Origin: Parvibaculum sp041688015 | Lineage (GTDB): Bacteria > Pseudomonadota > Alphaproteobacteria > Parvibaculales > Parvibaculaceae | Length of the DNA: 64,000 nt | Direction: 5' to 3' | Assembly: GCA_041688015.1 (NCBI GenBank) | Contig: JBDNIY010000008.1 | Coordinates: 1-64,000, forward strand | Translations under genes and position numbers: made by a program | Part shown: one piece after another, positions 46,459-55,191 of the stretch | Numbering within the stretch: the stretch's first letter is position 1 | How the letters are laid out: the number at the start of each line of letters is the position of its first letter | Notes under the pieces: model-generated | Told to the model about the DNA's origin: nothing | The model's input: only the letters and a program-made list of their open reading frames with translations | Database searches by the model: none

Positions 46459-47652
46459 ATGCCTACATTTTACGAGTTCTTCGCTGGCGGCGGAATGGCA
46501 CGCGCCGGGCTAGGCAGCGATTGGACGTGCGCGTTTGCGAACGATTTCGACGCCAAGAAGGGCCTGACTTACCAATTGAATTGGGGGACTGGCGGCGAAT
46601 TGAGCGTAGGCGATATCCAGCAAGTCACACTTGATAAGCTCCCCGGCACCGCCGATCTCGCGTGGGGGTCGTTTCCTTGTCAGGACTTATCACTTGCGGG
46701 AGGCGGAGCTGGCCTAAAGGGTGAGCGCAGCGGCACATTTTACCCGTTCTGGACCATCATGCAGAACCTAATCGCCGATGGTCGAGGTCCCAAGATCATC
46801 GCGTTGGAAAATGTAAACGGTACATTGACGAGTCACGACGGGGCCGACTTTGTCGCGATAGCAAAAACCTTCGCAAATGCTGGATACAACTACGGGGCCC
46901 TCGTCATCGACGCAAAACTCTTTGTACCACAGAGTCGCCCAAGGCTGTTTATGATCGGCGTCCGTGACGACATACGCATCGACAAGAAAATTATTTCACC
47001 AGAAGCCATTGAGCCATTCCACACCCGAAGCCTTCAGAACGCTGTAGCAAGGATTCCTGAAACGGCCAGAAAAAACTGGCTCTGGTGGAACTTGCCGACC
47101 CCTCCCGTTCGCAACAGTTGTTTTGCGGACCTTGTAGAAGAAAACCCAACCAGCGTCGTTTGGCATTCGCCAGAGCAAACAGACCGCTTAGTGGCGCAAA
47201 TGTCCCCGGTAAACCTTGCAAAACTGGAAGCCGCAAAACGGGCAGGCAGACGCATGATAGGAACCGTCTATAAACGGACGAGACCGCAGCAGCCAAACGG
47301 GAAAGCCGTGAGGGCCGAGGTACGCTTCGATGAAATTGCGGGTTGCCTGCGCACACCAGCAGGTGGATCATCACGCCAAACGATCATGGTTGTAGATGGT
47401 AACAGGATACGTTCACGTCTAATTAGCGCAAGAGAAACTGCCCGGTTAATGGGTCTTGCCGACGATTACAAGCTACCCCGCGCATATAACGAAGCCTACC
47501 ACCTTACTGGGGATGGGGTGGCAGTTCCGGTCGTTCGCTTTCTAGCGCAACACCTGTTCGAGCCTGTCCTCCAAGCGACCGAGGAGCGACATGCCGAAAA
47601 AGACCGACAAAAAAATCGACAACACAAGAAAATCTCCCTTCGAAACCGATGA
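46459..47652 (+). CDS. DNA (cytosine-5)-methyltransferase
   Basis: A 397-residue C5-cytosine methyltransferase. Motif I is FYEFFAGGGMARAGLG, motif IV GSFPCQDLSLAGG with the catalytic Cys, motif VI ALENVNG, motif VIII PQSRPRLFMIGV, and motifs IX-X the C-terminal ETARLMGLADDYKLP to GDGVAVPVVRFLA. The target-recognition region lies about residues 200-300. Its 3' end overlaps a GIY-YIG nuclease gene by 62 bases, so the two are a modification-restriction pair. The gene is clearly more AT-rich than its neighbours, which suggests horizontal gain. The recognition sequence cannot be read from the protein. Confidence 0.92.
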   Translation: MPTFYEFFAGGGMARAGLGSDWTCAFANDFDAKKGLTYQLNWGTGGELSVGDIQQVTLDKLPGTADLAWGSFPCQDLSLAGGGAGLKGERSGTFYPFWTIMQNLIADGRGPKIIALENVNGTLTSHDGADFVAIAKTFANAGYNYGALVIDAKLFVPQSRPRLFMIGVRDDIRIDKKIISPEAIEPFHTRSLQNAVARIPETARKNWLWWNLPTPPVRNSCFADLVEENPTSVVWHSPEQTDRLVAQMSPVNLAKLEAAKRAGRRMIGTVYKRTRPQQPNGKAVRAEVRFDEIAGCLRTPAGGSSRQTIMVVDGNRIRSRLISARETARLMGLADDYKLPRAYNEAYHLTGDGVAVPVVRFLAQHLFEPVLQATEERHAEKDRQKNRQHKKISLRNR

Positions 47653-48343
47653 GTTGCGTAAAGGTCTTCGGAAATTTCTCCAAGAAACTCTTTACCATGA
47701 CCCTTCCGGTACCGAACGAGCCATTGGCAGTTACAAATGGGGAGTTTACGCATTCTACGACTATGACGGCGAACCGATCTACGTTGGCCAAACCAAGGAA
47801 AAAGTCTCTGGTCGTATTGGGCGACATCTTACTAACCAACGGACAGATGCTGTAGCAATGTCGGTGTTAGATCCCTTTGAAGTAGCGGAGATAGAAGTAT
47901 GGCCACTACCCGAGTTCGAGGCTGTAGGAAAAAAGAACCCAAAGTTCAAAATGGCGAACGCACATCTCAACGCACTTGAGCATCTTGTATTTACCCGACT
48001 GCGTAGTGAGAGCAAATTCAAGGCCATACTGAACGAAAAAGACCCACCCGTTCCAACAGTAGAAATCAACGAGCCTCCTTCCGTGCGTGGTTCAATCATA
48101 TCAGAGCAAATTCAAAAACTCCGTGGCCATCCAGACACTCGCTTAGCTCGACGAGCTCTTATCATATCCAAGTTGTCTCAAGTTATTGCTGAGCGCGCAG
48201 TTAAAATGGGCCTCCGCCGCGTGCTCGTTACTCAAACCAAACGCATGCATTGGCTTGCTAACAATCGTTTTGAAAATCTCGGCGGTGAAAGTCTGGTGGA
48301 GAAAGGGACCGAGGGAGATGAAGGCGAGCCATCAGACGAATAA
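47591..48343 (+). CDS. GIY-YIG restriction endonuclease (Eco29kI-like)
   Basis: A 250-residue protein with a GIY-YIG nuclease core: GVY at 51-53, YVGQT at 64-68, Arg75 and His79 in GRIGRHL, Glu130 in ALEHLVF and Asn148 in AILNEK. This order (Tyr, Tyr, Arg-x3-His, Glu, Asn) is that of Eco29kI, a type IIP restriction enzyme. The C-terminal 90 residues are basic and helical, and probably contact DNA. It overlaps the methyltransferase gene by 62 bases in another frame, so production is coupled and modification comes first. Alternative: a homing or repair nuclease, but the partner gene argues for restriction. Confidence 0.75.
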   Translation: MPKKTDKKIDNTRKSPFETDELRKGLRKFLQETLYHDPSGTERAIGSYKWGVYAFYDYDGEPIYVGQTKEKVSGRIGRHLTNQRTDAVAMSVLDPFEVAEIEVWPLPEFEAVGKKNPKFKMANAHLNALEHLVFTRLRSESKFKAILNEKDPPVPTVEINEPPSVRGSIISEQIQKLRGHPDTRLARRALIISKLSQVIAERAVKMGLRRVLVTQTKRMHWLANNRFENLGGESLVEKGTEGDEGEPSDE

Positions 48344-48482
48344 GCTAGCCTGTTGAGACGCACAAAGATCAAACTAAGAATTCTTGCAGCTCTTACGAAT
48401 CACGACAGGAAGATATTTTCCTGTTCTTTGGTGGCATCACCGCCATGACATGGGCAAGACTGAGCGCGAAGAAAAGACGAGG

Positions 48483-48505
48483 ATGGCCGGATCAAGTCCG
48501 GCCAT
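48483..48505. repeat. Short hairpin repeat, family A
   Basis: ATGGCCGGA-TCAAG-TCCGGCCAT: a perfect 9-base stem with a 5-base loop, followed by GACGG. Three relatives with the same loop (or its complement) lie at 53422-53537. Resembles REP-like elements scattered in alphaproteobacterial genomes. Confidence 0.75.
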
Positions 48506-48567
48506 GACGGGTTGGGGATGGGGTGCGGTGTGTGGGGCGTCGTTGGCGCGTGGGGTCAGACCCACCT

Positions 48568-48685
48568 TCGTCGTTGCGAGGCTTCGGGTCCGCGCTTGCC
48601 GCGGCCCAAGGACGGGCTGCGCGAGGTAGTTCACCCTTACTGGCTCAGCATGGATTGCCGCGGCGCGGCGCGCCTCGCCATGACG
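48568..48685. repeat. Degenerate palindromic repeat, family B
   Basis: CGTCGTTGCGAGG at the left end is an imperfect inverted copy of CCTCGCCATGACGG at the right end, with GC-rich sequence between and GGATTGC near the right end. This resembles the common alphaproteobacterial repeat that pairs TTGCGAG with a GCAATCCA-like sequence. Much decayed. Confidence 0.45.
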
Positions 48686-48712
48686 GTGAGGGCGACGGTC
48701 GGATGACATGAA

Positions 48713-48740
48713 AATGGCCCGATCATGCGACCGGGCCATT
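48713..48740. terminator. Terminator downstream of the GST gene
   Basis: AATGGCCCG and CGGGCCATT make a perfect 9-base stem with a 10-base loop, 26 bases beyond the stop of the leftward GST gene. AAAA flanks on the plus strand give TTTT after the stem on the minus strand. Confidence 0.75.
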
Positions 48741-48765
48741 TGCGTTTCGAGCAAAGCGAGTGCGG

Positions 48766-49644
48766 TTACTCCGCGACCTTCACCTTGTCTTGCGTCTTCG
48801 TATCAAAGTCGCTGGCGTCGTGGCGTTCCAGCAGTTGGGAGGCCGGGTCGCCGAAGGCGCGGTTGACCATGCGGCCGCGTTTGACGGCCGGGCGGTCGCC
48901 TATTTCTTTGGTCCAGCGGATGACGTTTTTATAAGACGCAACGTCGAGAAATTCGCCGCCCTCGTAGAGCAGGCCCAAAGCCAGCGAGCCGTACCACGGC
49001 CAGATGGCGATGTCGGCGATGGAATATTCATCGCCCGCCATATATTTGTGGGTCGCCAGATGCTGGTCGAGCACGTCGAGCTGGCGCTTGACCTCCATCG
49101 CGAAACGGTCGATGGCATATTCGATCTTCATCGGCGCATAGGCATAAAAATGGCCAAAGCCACCGCCGAGATAAGGCGCGCTGGCCATCTGCCAGAACAG
49201 CCAATTCATGCATTCGGTTTTGGCAGTGTGATCCTTGGGGATCAGCGCGCCGAATTTTTCGGCTAGATAGACCAGCATGGAGCCGGACTCAAATAGCCGC
49301 GTCGGCGGCGTGGTGGAGTGGTCCATCAGCGCAGGGATTTTGGAATTGGGATTGATCTTGACGAAATCTGAGCCGAACTGGTTGCCCTCACCGATGTTGA
49401 TGAGCCAAGCGTCATATTCGGCGCCCTTATGGCCGAGCGCCAAAAGCTCTTCGAGCATCACCGTCACCTTGACGCCATTGGGCGTGGCCAGCGAATAAAG
49501 CTGGAAGGGATGCTTGCCGACCTGCAATGCCTTGTCATGCGTCGGGCCAGCCACCGGGCGATTGATATTGGCAAAGCGGCCACCGCTGGCCTTGTCCCAG
49601 GTCCAGACCTTGGGCGGGACGTATTCGGTTTTGGTGTCGGCCAT
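48766..49644 (-). CDS. Glutathione S-transferase, YghU-like disulfide-bond oxidoreductase
   Basis: A 292-residue GST of the Nu/YghU class, which reduces organic hydroperoxides and disulfides with glutathione. The family-specific N-terminal extension is present (NRPVAGPTHDKALQVGKHPFQLYS). The thioredoxin-like domain follows (LYSLATPNGVKVTVMLEELL, then INPNSKIPALMDHS) and then the helical domain (EYSIADIAIWPWYGSLALG). The ATG at 49644 is set by GGGGAG just upstream. A strong terminator lies beyond the stop. Single gene, no obvious operon. Confidence 0.9.
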   Translation of the reverse strand: MADTKTEYVPPKVWTWDKASGGRFANINRPVAGPTHDKALQVGKHPFQLYSLATPNGVKVTVMLEELLALGHKGAEYDAWLINIGEGNQFGSDFVKINPNSKIPALMDHSTTPPTRLFESGSMLVYLAEKFGALIPKDHTAKTECMNWLFWQMASAPYLGGGFGHFYAYAPMKIEYAIDRFAMEVKRQLDVLDQHLATHKYMAGDEYSIADIAIWPWYGSLALGLLYEGGEFLDVASYKNVIRWTKEIGDRPAVKRGRMVNRAFGDPASQLLERHDASDFDTKTQDKVKVAE

Positions 49645-49713
49645 GTGGGGCTCCCCGTTCAGATTTTGTGATGATGCTATTGTCCACTGAAATAGGGTCG
49701 AAACAAGCGCCAA

Positions 49714-50958
49714 TCAAGAGACAGTCGAAAGAGGTTCGCCCTCGATCGCTGACAGCGGCTGATTGTGAATGGCGGATTCAAATCCACGCAGGCGTTTGTA
49801 AATTGACAAAAGCTCGATGATCGTCGTCCAGGAGTTGACGAGATACTGGAAGGACGAGCGCACCTGATCGAAGGCATTGAGGATCTGGTTCATCAGGCCC
49901 AGCGTGATCTGGCCCGCGACGATGGTGGGGGCGAGGATGATGTAGGGAAAGATATTGTCCGTTTGCAGATAGATGATCCGGCCGACGTTGAAATACATAT
50001 AGTGAAAATAGAGCCGGAAATAATTTTCGCGCACATGGGAGAACAATTCGCGCACGTTAAGCGGTGCAGCGCGTGCGGCGTCATCCTCGCCATAGACAAG
50101 CTCTTTGCGGTAGGCCGCCTCGACGCGCTGATTGCGGAACTGAAGGCCCGGCAGCTTGACGCCGATGGCGGCGAGAAAGAGCGAACCAAACAGCGACCAA
50201 ACAATCGCCGCGATGACCAGCGAATGCGGCACCGCACCGACGAGCGGCAAGGTGGTGATGTGCAGCGACAAGCGCTCCAGCACCGGCAGAAAGGCGATCA
50301 GCGTCATCACCGAATTAATCAGGCTGACGCCGAGGTCTTCGGTGGTGGTGGCAAAGCGCATCGTGTCTTCTTGCACACGCTGGGCGGCCCCTTCGATGAG
50401 GCGCAGCTTGCCCCAATGCGTCATGTAATAGGTGTTCATGGCGCTGCGCCAACGGAACACATAATGGCTGACAAAAAACCGCGTCAGCACGCCGACCGTG
50501 ACGGCGACCAGCGCGATATAGGCAAAGGTCGCAAGCTCGCCGTAGAACTGGGCGAGCGTGACGGGCGCGCTATGGCTCAGCGCGGCCTGCACCAAGTCAT
50601 AAAACGGCCCGTACCAATTGTTGATGGCGACGGAAACCTCGACCTGAATATAGGTGGCAAAGAGGATGAGCGCGGACCCCAGGATCGACCAATGCCACCA
50701 CATATGCGGCGCGACGATCCGCCAGAAGGCCGCAAAGAGACCAACGGCGGCGACATAGTAAAGATAGAACCAGAGGAATGGCGGCGACCAAAAGAGCGAC
50801 ACGCCGACGATGGGCGGCGCGGCAGGCGGGGCAGCAGGCAGCCCGATCACCGCGCCAAAGGAGGCGCCACCTTCATACCAGAGCGCGACAGCCAACGCGG
50901 TCCACAAAATAGCCGACCAGAAGAACAGCCGGGGGCGCGGGAAGAAGGCGACGAACAT
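49714..50958 (-). CDS. SbmA/BacA-family peptide transporter
   Basis: A 414-residue inner-membrane protein of the SbmA/BacA family, which imports peptide antibiotics and related compounds using the proton gradient. Eight or so helices are visible, with the family hallmarks INNWYGPFYDLVQAAL, RWRSAMNTYYMTHW, RVQEDTMRFATTTEDLG, and FRNQRVEAAYRKELVYGEDD. In rhizobia BacA is needed for survival inside plant cells. The N-terminus agrees with the family. No ABC ATPase domain is fused, unlike the BclA/YddA branch. Confidence 0.9.
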   Translation of the reverse strand: MFVAFFPRPRLFFWSAILWTALAVALWYEGGASFGAVIGLPAAPPAAPPIVGVSLFWSPPFLWFYLYYVAAVGLFAAFWRIVAPHMWWHWSILGSALILFATYIQVEVSVAINNWYGPFYDLVQAALSHSAPVTLAQFYGELATFAYIALVAVTVGVLTRFFVSHYVFRWRSAMNTYYMTHWGKLRLIEGAAQRVQEDTMRFATTTEDLGVSLINSVMTLIAFLPVLERLSLHITTLPLVGAVPHSLVIAAIVWSLFGSLFLAAIGVKLPGLQFRNQRVEAAYRKELVYGEDDAARAAPLNVRELFSHVRENYFRLYFHYMYFNVGRIIYLQTDNIFPYIILAPTIVAGQITLGLMNQILNAFDQVRSSFQYLVNSWTTIIELLSIYKRLRGFESAIHNQPLSAIEGEPLSTVS

Positions 50959-51047
50959 GGGTGGGCCTCAAAGAGTGCATGATGGAGAGAGCGGGTGTTC
51001 CATCATGCGCGAGGCGGCGCATCCCTTTCACTAAACTTTCCGCAATA

Positions 51048-52895
51048 TTAGGCTGGCGGCGTCAGCGCACCGATGAGCAGCCAATGAAAGAGCCGCTCCT
51101 TCAGGCTGCGGGGCGCGGCAAGCTCCATGCGGGCGAGGCAAGCGGCAACATCGCCCTGCGGTGCGCCCGCGCGCATGCCCCGCAGAGCGAGCGAGGCAAG
51201 GCGCAACGGGTTTGCTGATTGGAGCTGTTGCAGCGCGGGCATCAAGCGCTGCTCGATCTCGGTGAAATCGCTGCCGAAAGGAAAACGCGGCAGGTCGCCC
51301 ACCGCCGACAAATCAGCCAACGCAGCACGGATGCGCGCGGGTGTATTGGCGCGATGGGCGAGCGGGATTTCATAGGCCTTGTCGATCTTGCCCGCCGCTT
51401 TGGCTTGGCGCAGCAACGCGGATTGAAAGCGCGAGTCCGCGATGGCCAGCAGCGCCGCAATGACGTCGCCGTCAGATTTTCCGCGCAGATCGGCCACGCC
51501 ATATTCGGTGACGATGATATCACGCAGGTGGCGCGGGATGGTGGTGTGGCCATAGGACCAGAGAATGTTCGAGACGAACTTGCCCTTGGTCTTACGCGTG
51601 GCGCTGAGCGTGATGATGCAGCGTGCGCCCTCAAGCTCGAAGGCTTGCGCGACAAAATTATATTGTCCGCCGACGCCACTGACGACGCGGCCATCTTCCA
51701 AACCATCGGACACGACAGCGCCGAGCAGCGTCACCATCATGGCGTTGTTGACAAACCGCGCCTTGACCCTGTGGCGGCGCTTGGTTTCAGTGTCACCCGA
51801 CAGATCATTGGTGTAAGAAACCGCCACCATCTGCAATTTGGCGAGCGCCTCAGCCTTCATCTCGCGCAGGGTTTTATAAAACACCCGTGTGCCGAGAAAG
51901 AACGCCGCATGCAACAACACACCATCGACTTCGCGCTTGAGGATGCCCGCCTTGATGAGTGCGAGAAAACCATCGACAAACATTTCGCTGACGCCGTAGA
52001 GCCCCTCAACAAAGGGTGCTTCGTGATGCGCGGGCGCAACCGGCGCAAGCCGCGCTGCCGTGGCGCGAAAGGCGGCGTTTTTATGTTGGCGCAAGGTAAG
52101 CGCATGCACCAGCGCGTCGGCTTGCTTGCCAATGCCGATTTGCAAGGTACCGCCGTCGGCGATGAGGCGCGCAACGTGAAAGCCGGTGGCATATTCGGTG
52201 GCGCTGACGGGCTCCTTGGGCGGCGCGAAGAGGGGAAAGTCAGTCGTGGGATCATCCAGCACATGCGCAAAGGCATCCGCCGGTAGATTGCCCGCGCCGG
52301 GCATGAAAGGCAGCTCAGAATTGACCTCGCCCACCAGCGCGAAAGACACCTTGCCCGCCGCACGCGCCTCCAGCAATTCGAGCGTCGTATCGGTATTGCA
52401 GCTCAGGCTGTAGCGCGTCTCGCCATCGACGACCTGCTTGGCGACCAACTGGGTGATGACATTGACGCCGCGTCCGATCATGTCGCGCGCCGCATGGGTG
52501 TAATTGGACGAAATATAATTCTGCTGGGCATGCGGCACGGAAAGCCAACGGCCCGCGAGGAAGAAAAATTCAGTGACGTCGATATTAGCCGGCAACGTGC
52601 CTGCTCTGAGCGCGCGCACATAGGCCAATTCGGGATAGCCGCCAAACACGCGCGCAGCGAACGGCGCAAGGAAGCGGCGTTCCAAATCACCCGACGCGCG
52701 TGGCACTTCCGGCGTCAACGCGGTGAAGATGCTGAGGCGAATGGAGGGATCAGCGACGGCGCGAGCATAGAGTGCATTGGCAATGGTGTTGGCCTTGCCA
52801 AGCCCGAGCGGCAAGCCGAGCACGATGGTTTTGCCGACATCACGAATGATGGCGTCAACGCTTTCTTCGACGCCCGTGTAAACAAGCCCGCTCAT
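51048..52895 (-). CDS. Acetyl-CoA hydrolase/transferase family protein
   Basis: A 615-residue CoA-transferase/hydrolase. It hydrolyses acetyl-CoA or transfers CoA between short acids. The two CoA-transferase domains are seen as VLGLPLGLGKANTIANALYA at the N-terminus and GGQYNFVAQAFELEGARCII in the AcetylCoA_hyd_C half, ending with TEYGVADLRGKSDGDVIAAL, the C-terminal signature. The N-terminus is somewhat unusual. It overlaps the preceding YciA-like thioesterase gene by four bases, so both act together on CoA esters. Confidence 0.85.
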   Translation of the reverse strand: MSGLVYTGVEESVDAIIRDVGKTIVLGLPLGLGKANTIANALYARAVADPSIRLSIFTALTPEVPRASGDLERRFLAPFAARVFGGYPELAYVRALRAGTLPANIDVTEFFFLAGRWLSVPHAQQNYISSNYTHAARDMIGRGVNVITQLVAKQVVDGETRYSLSCNTDTTLELLEARAAGKVSFALVGEVNSELPFMPGAGNLPADAFAHVLDDPTTDFPLFAPPKEPVSATEYATGFHVARLIADGGTLQIGIGKQADALVHALTLRQHKNAAFRATAARLAPVAPAHHEAPFVEGLYGVSEMFVDGFLALIKAGILKREVDGVLLHAAFFLGTRVFYKTLREMKAEALAKLQMVAVSYTNDLSGDTETKRRHRVKARFVNNAMMVTLLGAVVSDGLEDGRVVSGVGGQYNFVAQAFELEGARCIITLSATRKTKGKFVSNILWSYGHTTIPRHLRDIIVTEYGVADLRGKSDGDVIAALLAIADSRFQSALLRQAKAAGKIDKAYEIPLAHRANTPARIRAALADLSAVGDLPRFPFGSDFTEIEQRLMPALQQLQSANPLRLASLALRGMRAGAPQGDVAACLARMELAAPRSLKERLFHWLLIGALTPPA

Positions 52896-53314
52896 GGCGC
52901 GCTCGCCGCCGCAGCAATGGCCATCGGCGCGCCCTCATCATCAATCGCCACATAGGTGAACTTGCCCTGCGTCACCAGAATGGGGGCCGTCTCGTTGCGC
53001 CGAACGACCCATGCCTCAATGCCAACGGACGCCGAAGTGCGCCCGACATGCAGCACCTCGACATAGATGCCGACCACATCACCGACAAAGACGGGTTTGC
53101 GAAAACTCATCGCATCCACCGCCACGGTGACACAACGGCCTTTGCTCAACTTTGAGACTGTGACCTCGCCCGCCATATCCATCTGGCCAAGTAACCAACC
53201 ACCGAATATATCGCCGTTCTGGTTTGTATTGGCGGGCATGGCGAGCACGCGGATGGCGAGCTCGCCCTTGGGGGCGGCATTTTCAATTGTTTCAGACAAG
53301 GCAAACCCGATCAA
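52892..53314 (-). CDS. Acyl-CoA thioesterase (YciA-like hotdog protein)
   Basis: A 140-residue hotdog-fold thioesterase. AMPANTNQNGDIFGGWLLGQMDMAG carries the catalytic Asn and Asp pattern of YciA/BACH enzymes, and AMSFRKPVFVGDVVGIYVEV is the conserved central strand. It releases CoA from short to medium acyl-CoA. The start is not certain: the first codon is a TTG at 53314; another TTG at 53299 would give MSETIEN, more like homologues. It is coupled (ATGA) to the acetyl-CoA hydrolase gene. Confidence 0.88.
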   Translation of the reverse strand: MIGFALSETIENAAPKGELAIRVLAMPANTNQNGDIFGGWLLGQMDMAGEVTVSKLSKGRCVTVAVDAMSFRKPVFVGDVVGIYVEVLHVGRTSASVGIEAWVVRRNETAPILVTQGKFTYVAIDDEGAPMAIAAAASAP

Positions 53315-53421
53315 AAGACGTGAATCTGTGGCGACTATAGGACAGTCGGCGCGGGTTCAGAACTCTTTCGGGTGAGTGTGGCGGAGAGATGACAACAAAT
53401 GCCTCACATATAAAACCCGTC

Positions 53422-53537
53422 ATGCCCCGGCTTGACCGGGGCATCCAACTTTTTTGCGATGGGCTGTATGGATGGCCCGATCAAGTCGAGCCATGACGCA
53501 CAATTTGCCGCACTGGATCCCGGCACAAGGCCGGGAT
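53422..53537. repeat. Cluster of three family A hairpin repeats
   Basis: Copies: 53422-53444 (9-base stem, CTTGA loop), 53472-53494 (9-base stem with one mismatch, TCAAG loop) and 53517-53537 (8-base stem, ACAAG loop). Stem bases change in paired fashion while the loop is kept, and orientation alternates. They match the copy at 48483-48505. Confidence 0.8.
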
Positions 53538-53563
53538 GACAGCGGAGGGTTTTGTGGGTGTTG

Positions 53564-53696
53564 CCATCCTTCGAGACGCGGCTTTGCCGCTCCTCAGGAT
53601 GAGGGATAGAGGGAGGGATGAGGGTTGTGGGATGTGAGATCCTTAAAAATTCTGCCTCATCCTGAGGAAGGCCGTTAGGCCTGTCTCGAAGGATGG
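53564..53696. repeat. Inverted pair of 42-bp repeats
   Basis: The left arm 53564-53605 begins CCATCCTTCGAGAC and ends CTCAGGATGAGG; the right arm 53655-53696 is its reverse complement except for the middle. About 50 bases lie between. CCATCCTTCGAGAC is a recurrent alphaproteobacterial intergenic repeat. The arrangement could form a long cruciform or a small non-autonomous mobile unit. Confidence 0.8.
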
Positions 53697-53709
53697 CCAA
53701 GCCCAATGA

Positions 53710-53739
53710 AAAAGCCGATGCATCTCTGCACCGGCTTTT
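53710..53739 (-). terminator. Terminator of the aldehyde dehydrogenase gene
   Basis: AAAAGCCG and CGGCTTTT form an 8-base stem with a 14-base loop about 25 bases beyond the stop; on the minus strand it ends in CGGCTTTTTCATT, a Rho-independent terminator. Confidence 0.75.
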
Positions 53740-53763
53740 CCGTATTCGGAATACTCCGAAAAC

Positions 53764-55191
53764 TTAGGCGGCGTTGTAACCCAACACGGCTTTCACTTCG
53801 AGGAATTCTTCAAAGCCGAACTCGCCCCATTCGCGGCCGTTGCCCGACTGCTTGTAACCACCAAACGGTGCGTTGAGGTCGGGGCCAGCGAGGTTGATGT
53901 GGACGTTGCCGGTGCGCAGACGCGCGGCGACCTTGCGGGCCTCTCCGGGTTCACCCTGCACATAGCCGGACAGGCCATAGACCGTGTCATTGGCGATGGC
54001 GACAGCGTCTTCTTCATCCTTATAGGGAAGGATGGTGAGGACGGGGCCGAAGATTTCTTCGCGCGCGATGGTCATGTCGTTGGTGACATCGGAGAAGATC
54101 GTCGGGCGGACATAATAGCCCTTGTTGAGACCTTCAGGACGACCCGTGCCGCCGGTGACAAGCGTCGCGCCTTCTTCGATGCCCTTCTGGATCAGGCCCT
54201 GGATTTTGTTGAACTGAACGTCAGAAACAACCGGCCCCATGTTGATGCCTTCAGCGGTCGGATCGCCGACCTTGATCGATTCAGCGGCTGCCTTGGCAAT
54301 CGCCACGGCTTCGGCCTGACGCTTGGCCGGGACGAGCATACGCGAAGGCGCATTGCAGGACTGACCCGAGTTGGACATCATGCCCATAACGCTGCCCGCA
54401 ACCGCCTTTTTGAAGTCGGCGCTGTCGAGAACGATATTGGCTGACTTGCCACCGAGTTCGAGCGCGACGCGCTTGACCGTATCGGCAGCGGCCTTGGAGA
54501 CGAGGATGCCAGCCCGCGTCGAACCTGTGAACGACATCATGTCCACATCAGGGTGAGCAGAGAGCGGCGCACCAACGCTGGGGCCATCGCCATTGATGAG
54601 GTTGAAGACGCCAGCGGGGACGCCCGCTTCATGCAGCACTTCAGCAAAGAGATAGGCGTTGATCGGCGCAACTTCGGACGGCTTCAATACCATCGTGCAG
54701 CCAACGGCGAGCGCCGGGGCGACTTTGCAAGTGATCTGGTTGATCGGCCAGTTCCATGGCGTGATGAAGCCGCAAACGCCGACAGGCTCGCGCACGATGC
54801 GCGAGGTGCCCTTGTCGGTTTCAAATTCGTAGTTCTTGAGCAATTCAAGATTGGTGGCCAAATGCGCCACACCCATAGCGGCCTGCGCCTGCATGGAAAG
54901 GCCGCTGGGCGCCCCCATTTCGGATGTGATGGCGGCTGCAATTTCAGGATAGCGCTTCTTATAGGTTTCGATGATGGCTTCCAGAAGCTCGATGCGCTCT
55001 TTCTTGGAGGTCGTCGAGAATTTCGGGAAAGCGGCCTTGGCAGCCGCAACAGCCTTGTTCACGTCATCGGCACTGCCCATGCTGATTTTGGCGACGGGCT
55101 CTTCGGTGGCCGGGTTGATGACGTCGAGCGTCTTGGGTGTTGTGGGGTCAACCCATTTGCCGTTGATGTAAAACTTCAGATAGTCGGTCAT
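53764..55191 (-). CDS. NAD(P)-dependent aldehyde dehydrogenase
   Basis: A 475-residue aldehyde dehydrogenase oxidising an aldehyde to the acid. The catalytic Cys279 lies in SNSGQSCNAPSRM and the general base Glu245 in LELGGKSANIVL; FITPWNWPINQITCKVAPAL is the NAD-binding part. The N-terminus MTDYLKFYINGKWVDP is typical. GGAGAGAAAAC precedes the ATG. It resembles the broad-range phenylacetaldehyde/medium-chain group. A terminator follows; it is a single-gene unit. Confidence 0.92.
   Translation of the reverse strand: MTDYLKFYINGKWVDPTTPKTLDVINPATEEPVAKISMGSADDVNKAVAAAKAAFPKFSTTSKKERIELLEAIIETYKKRYPEIAAAITSEMGAPSGLSMQAQAAMGVAHLATNLELLKNYEFETDKGTSRIVREPVGVCGFITPWNWPINQITCKVAPALAVGCTMVLKPSEVAPINAYLFAEVLHEAGVPAGVFNLINGDGPSVGAPLSAHPDVDMMSFTGSTRAGILVSKAAADTVKRVALELGGKSANIVLDSADFKKAVAGSVMGMMSNSGQSCNAPSRMLVPAKRQAEAVAIAKAAAESIKVGDPTAEGINMGPVVSDVQFNKIQGLIQKGIEEGATLVTGGTGRPEGLNKGYYVRPTIFSDVTNDMTIAREEIFGPVLTILPYKDEEDAVAIANDTVYGLSGYVQGEPGEARKVAARLRTGNVHINLAGPDLNAPFGGYKQSGNGREWGEFGFEEFLEVKAVLGYNAA

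Larger units (their letters stand above)
48344..48765. other. Intergenic region rich in small repeats
   Basis: 422 bases between the nuclease gene and the GST gene. The left part is AT-rich, belonging to the inserted cassette. The right part, from about 48480, is GC-rich and holds a hairpin repeat, a larger degenerate palindrome and a terminator (each listed separately). No gene is seen. Confidence 0.6.
53315..53763. other. Repeat-rich intergenic region
   Basis: 449 bases between the thioesterase gene and the aldehyde dehydrogenase gene. Nearly all of it from 53420 is built from repeats: three family A hairpins, an inverted pair of longer repeats, and a terminator. I see no gene. Confidence 0.7.

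Noticed and set aside
49963..50982. 339-codon open frame opposite SbmA/BacA
   Set aside because: Antisense shadow: highly charged translation, no domain, and SbmA motifs are on the other strand.
51219..52286. 355-codon open frame opposite acetyl-CoA hydrolase
   Set aside because: Antisense of a well-supported enzyme gene.
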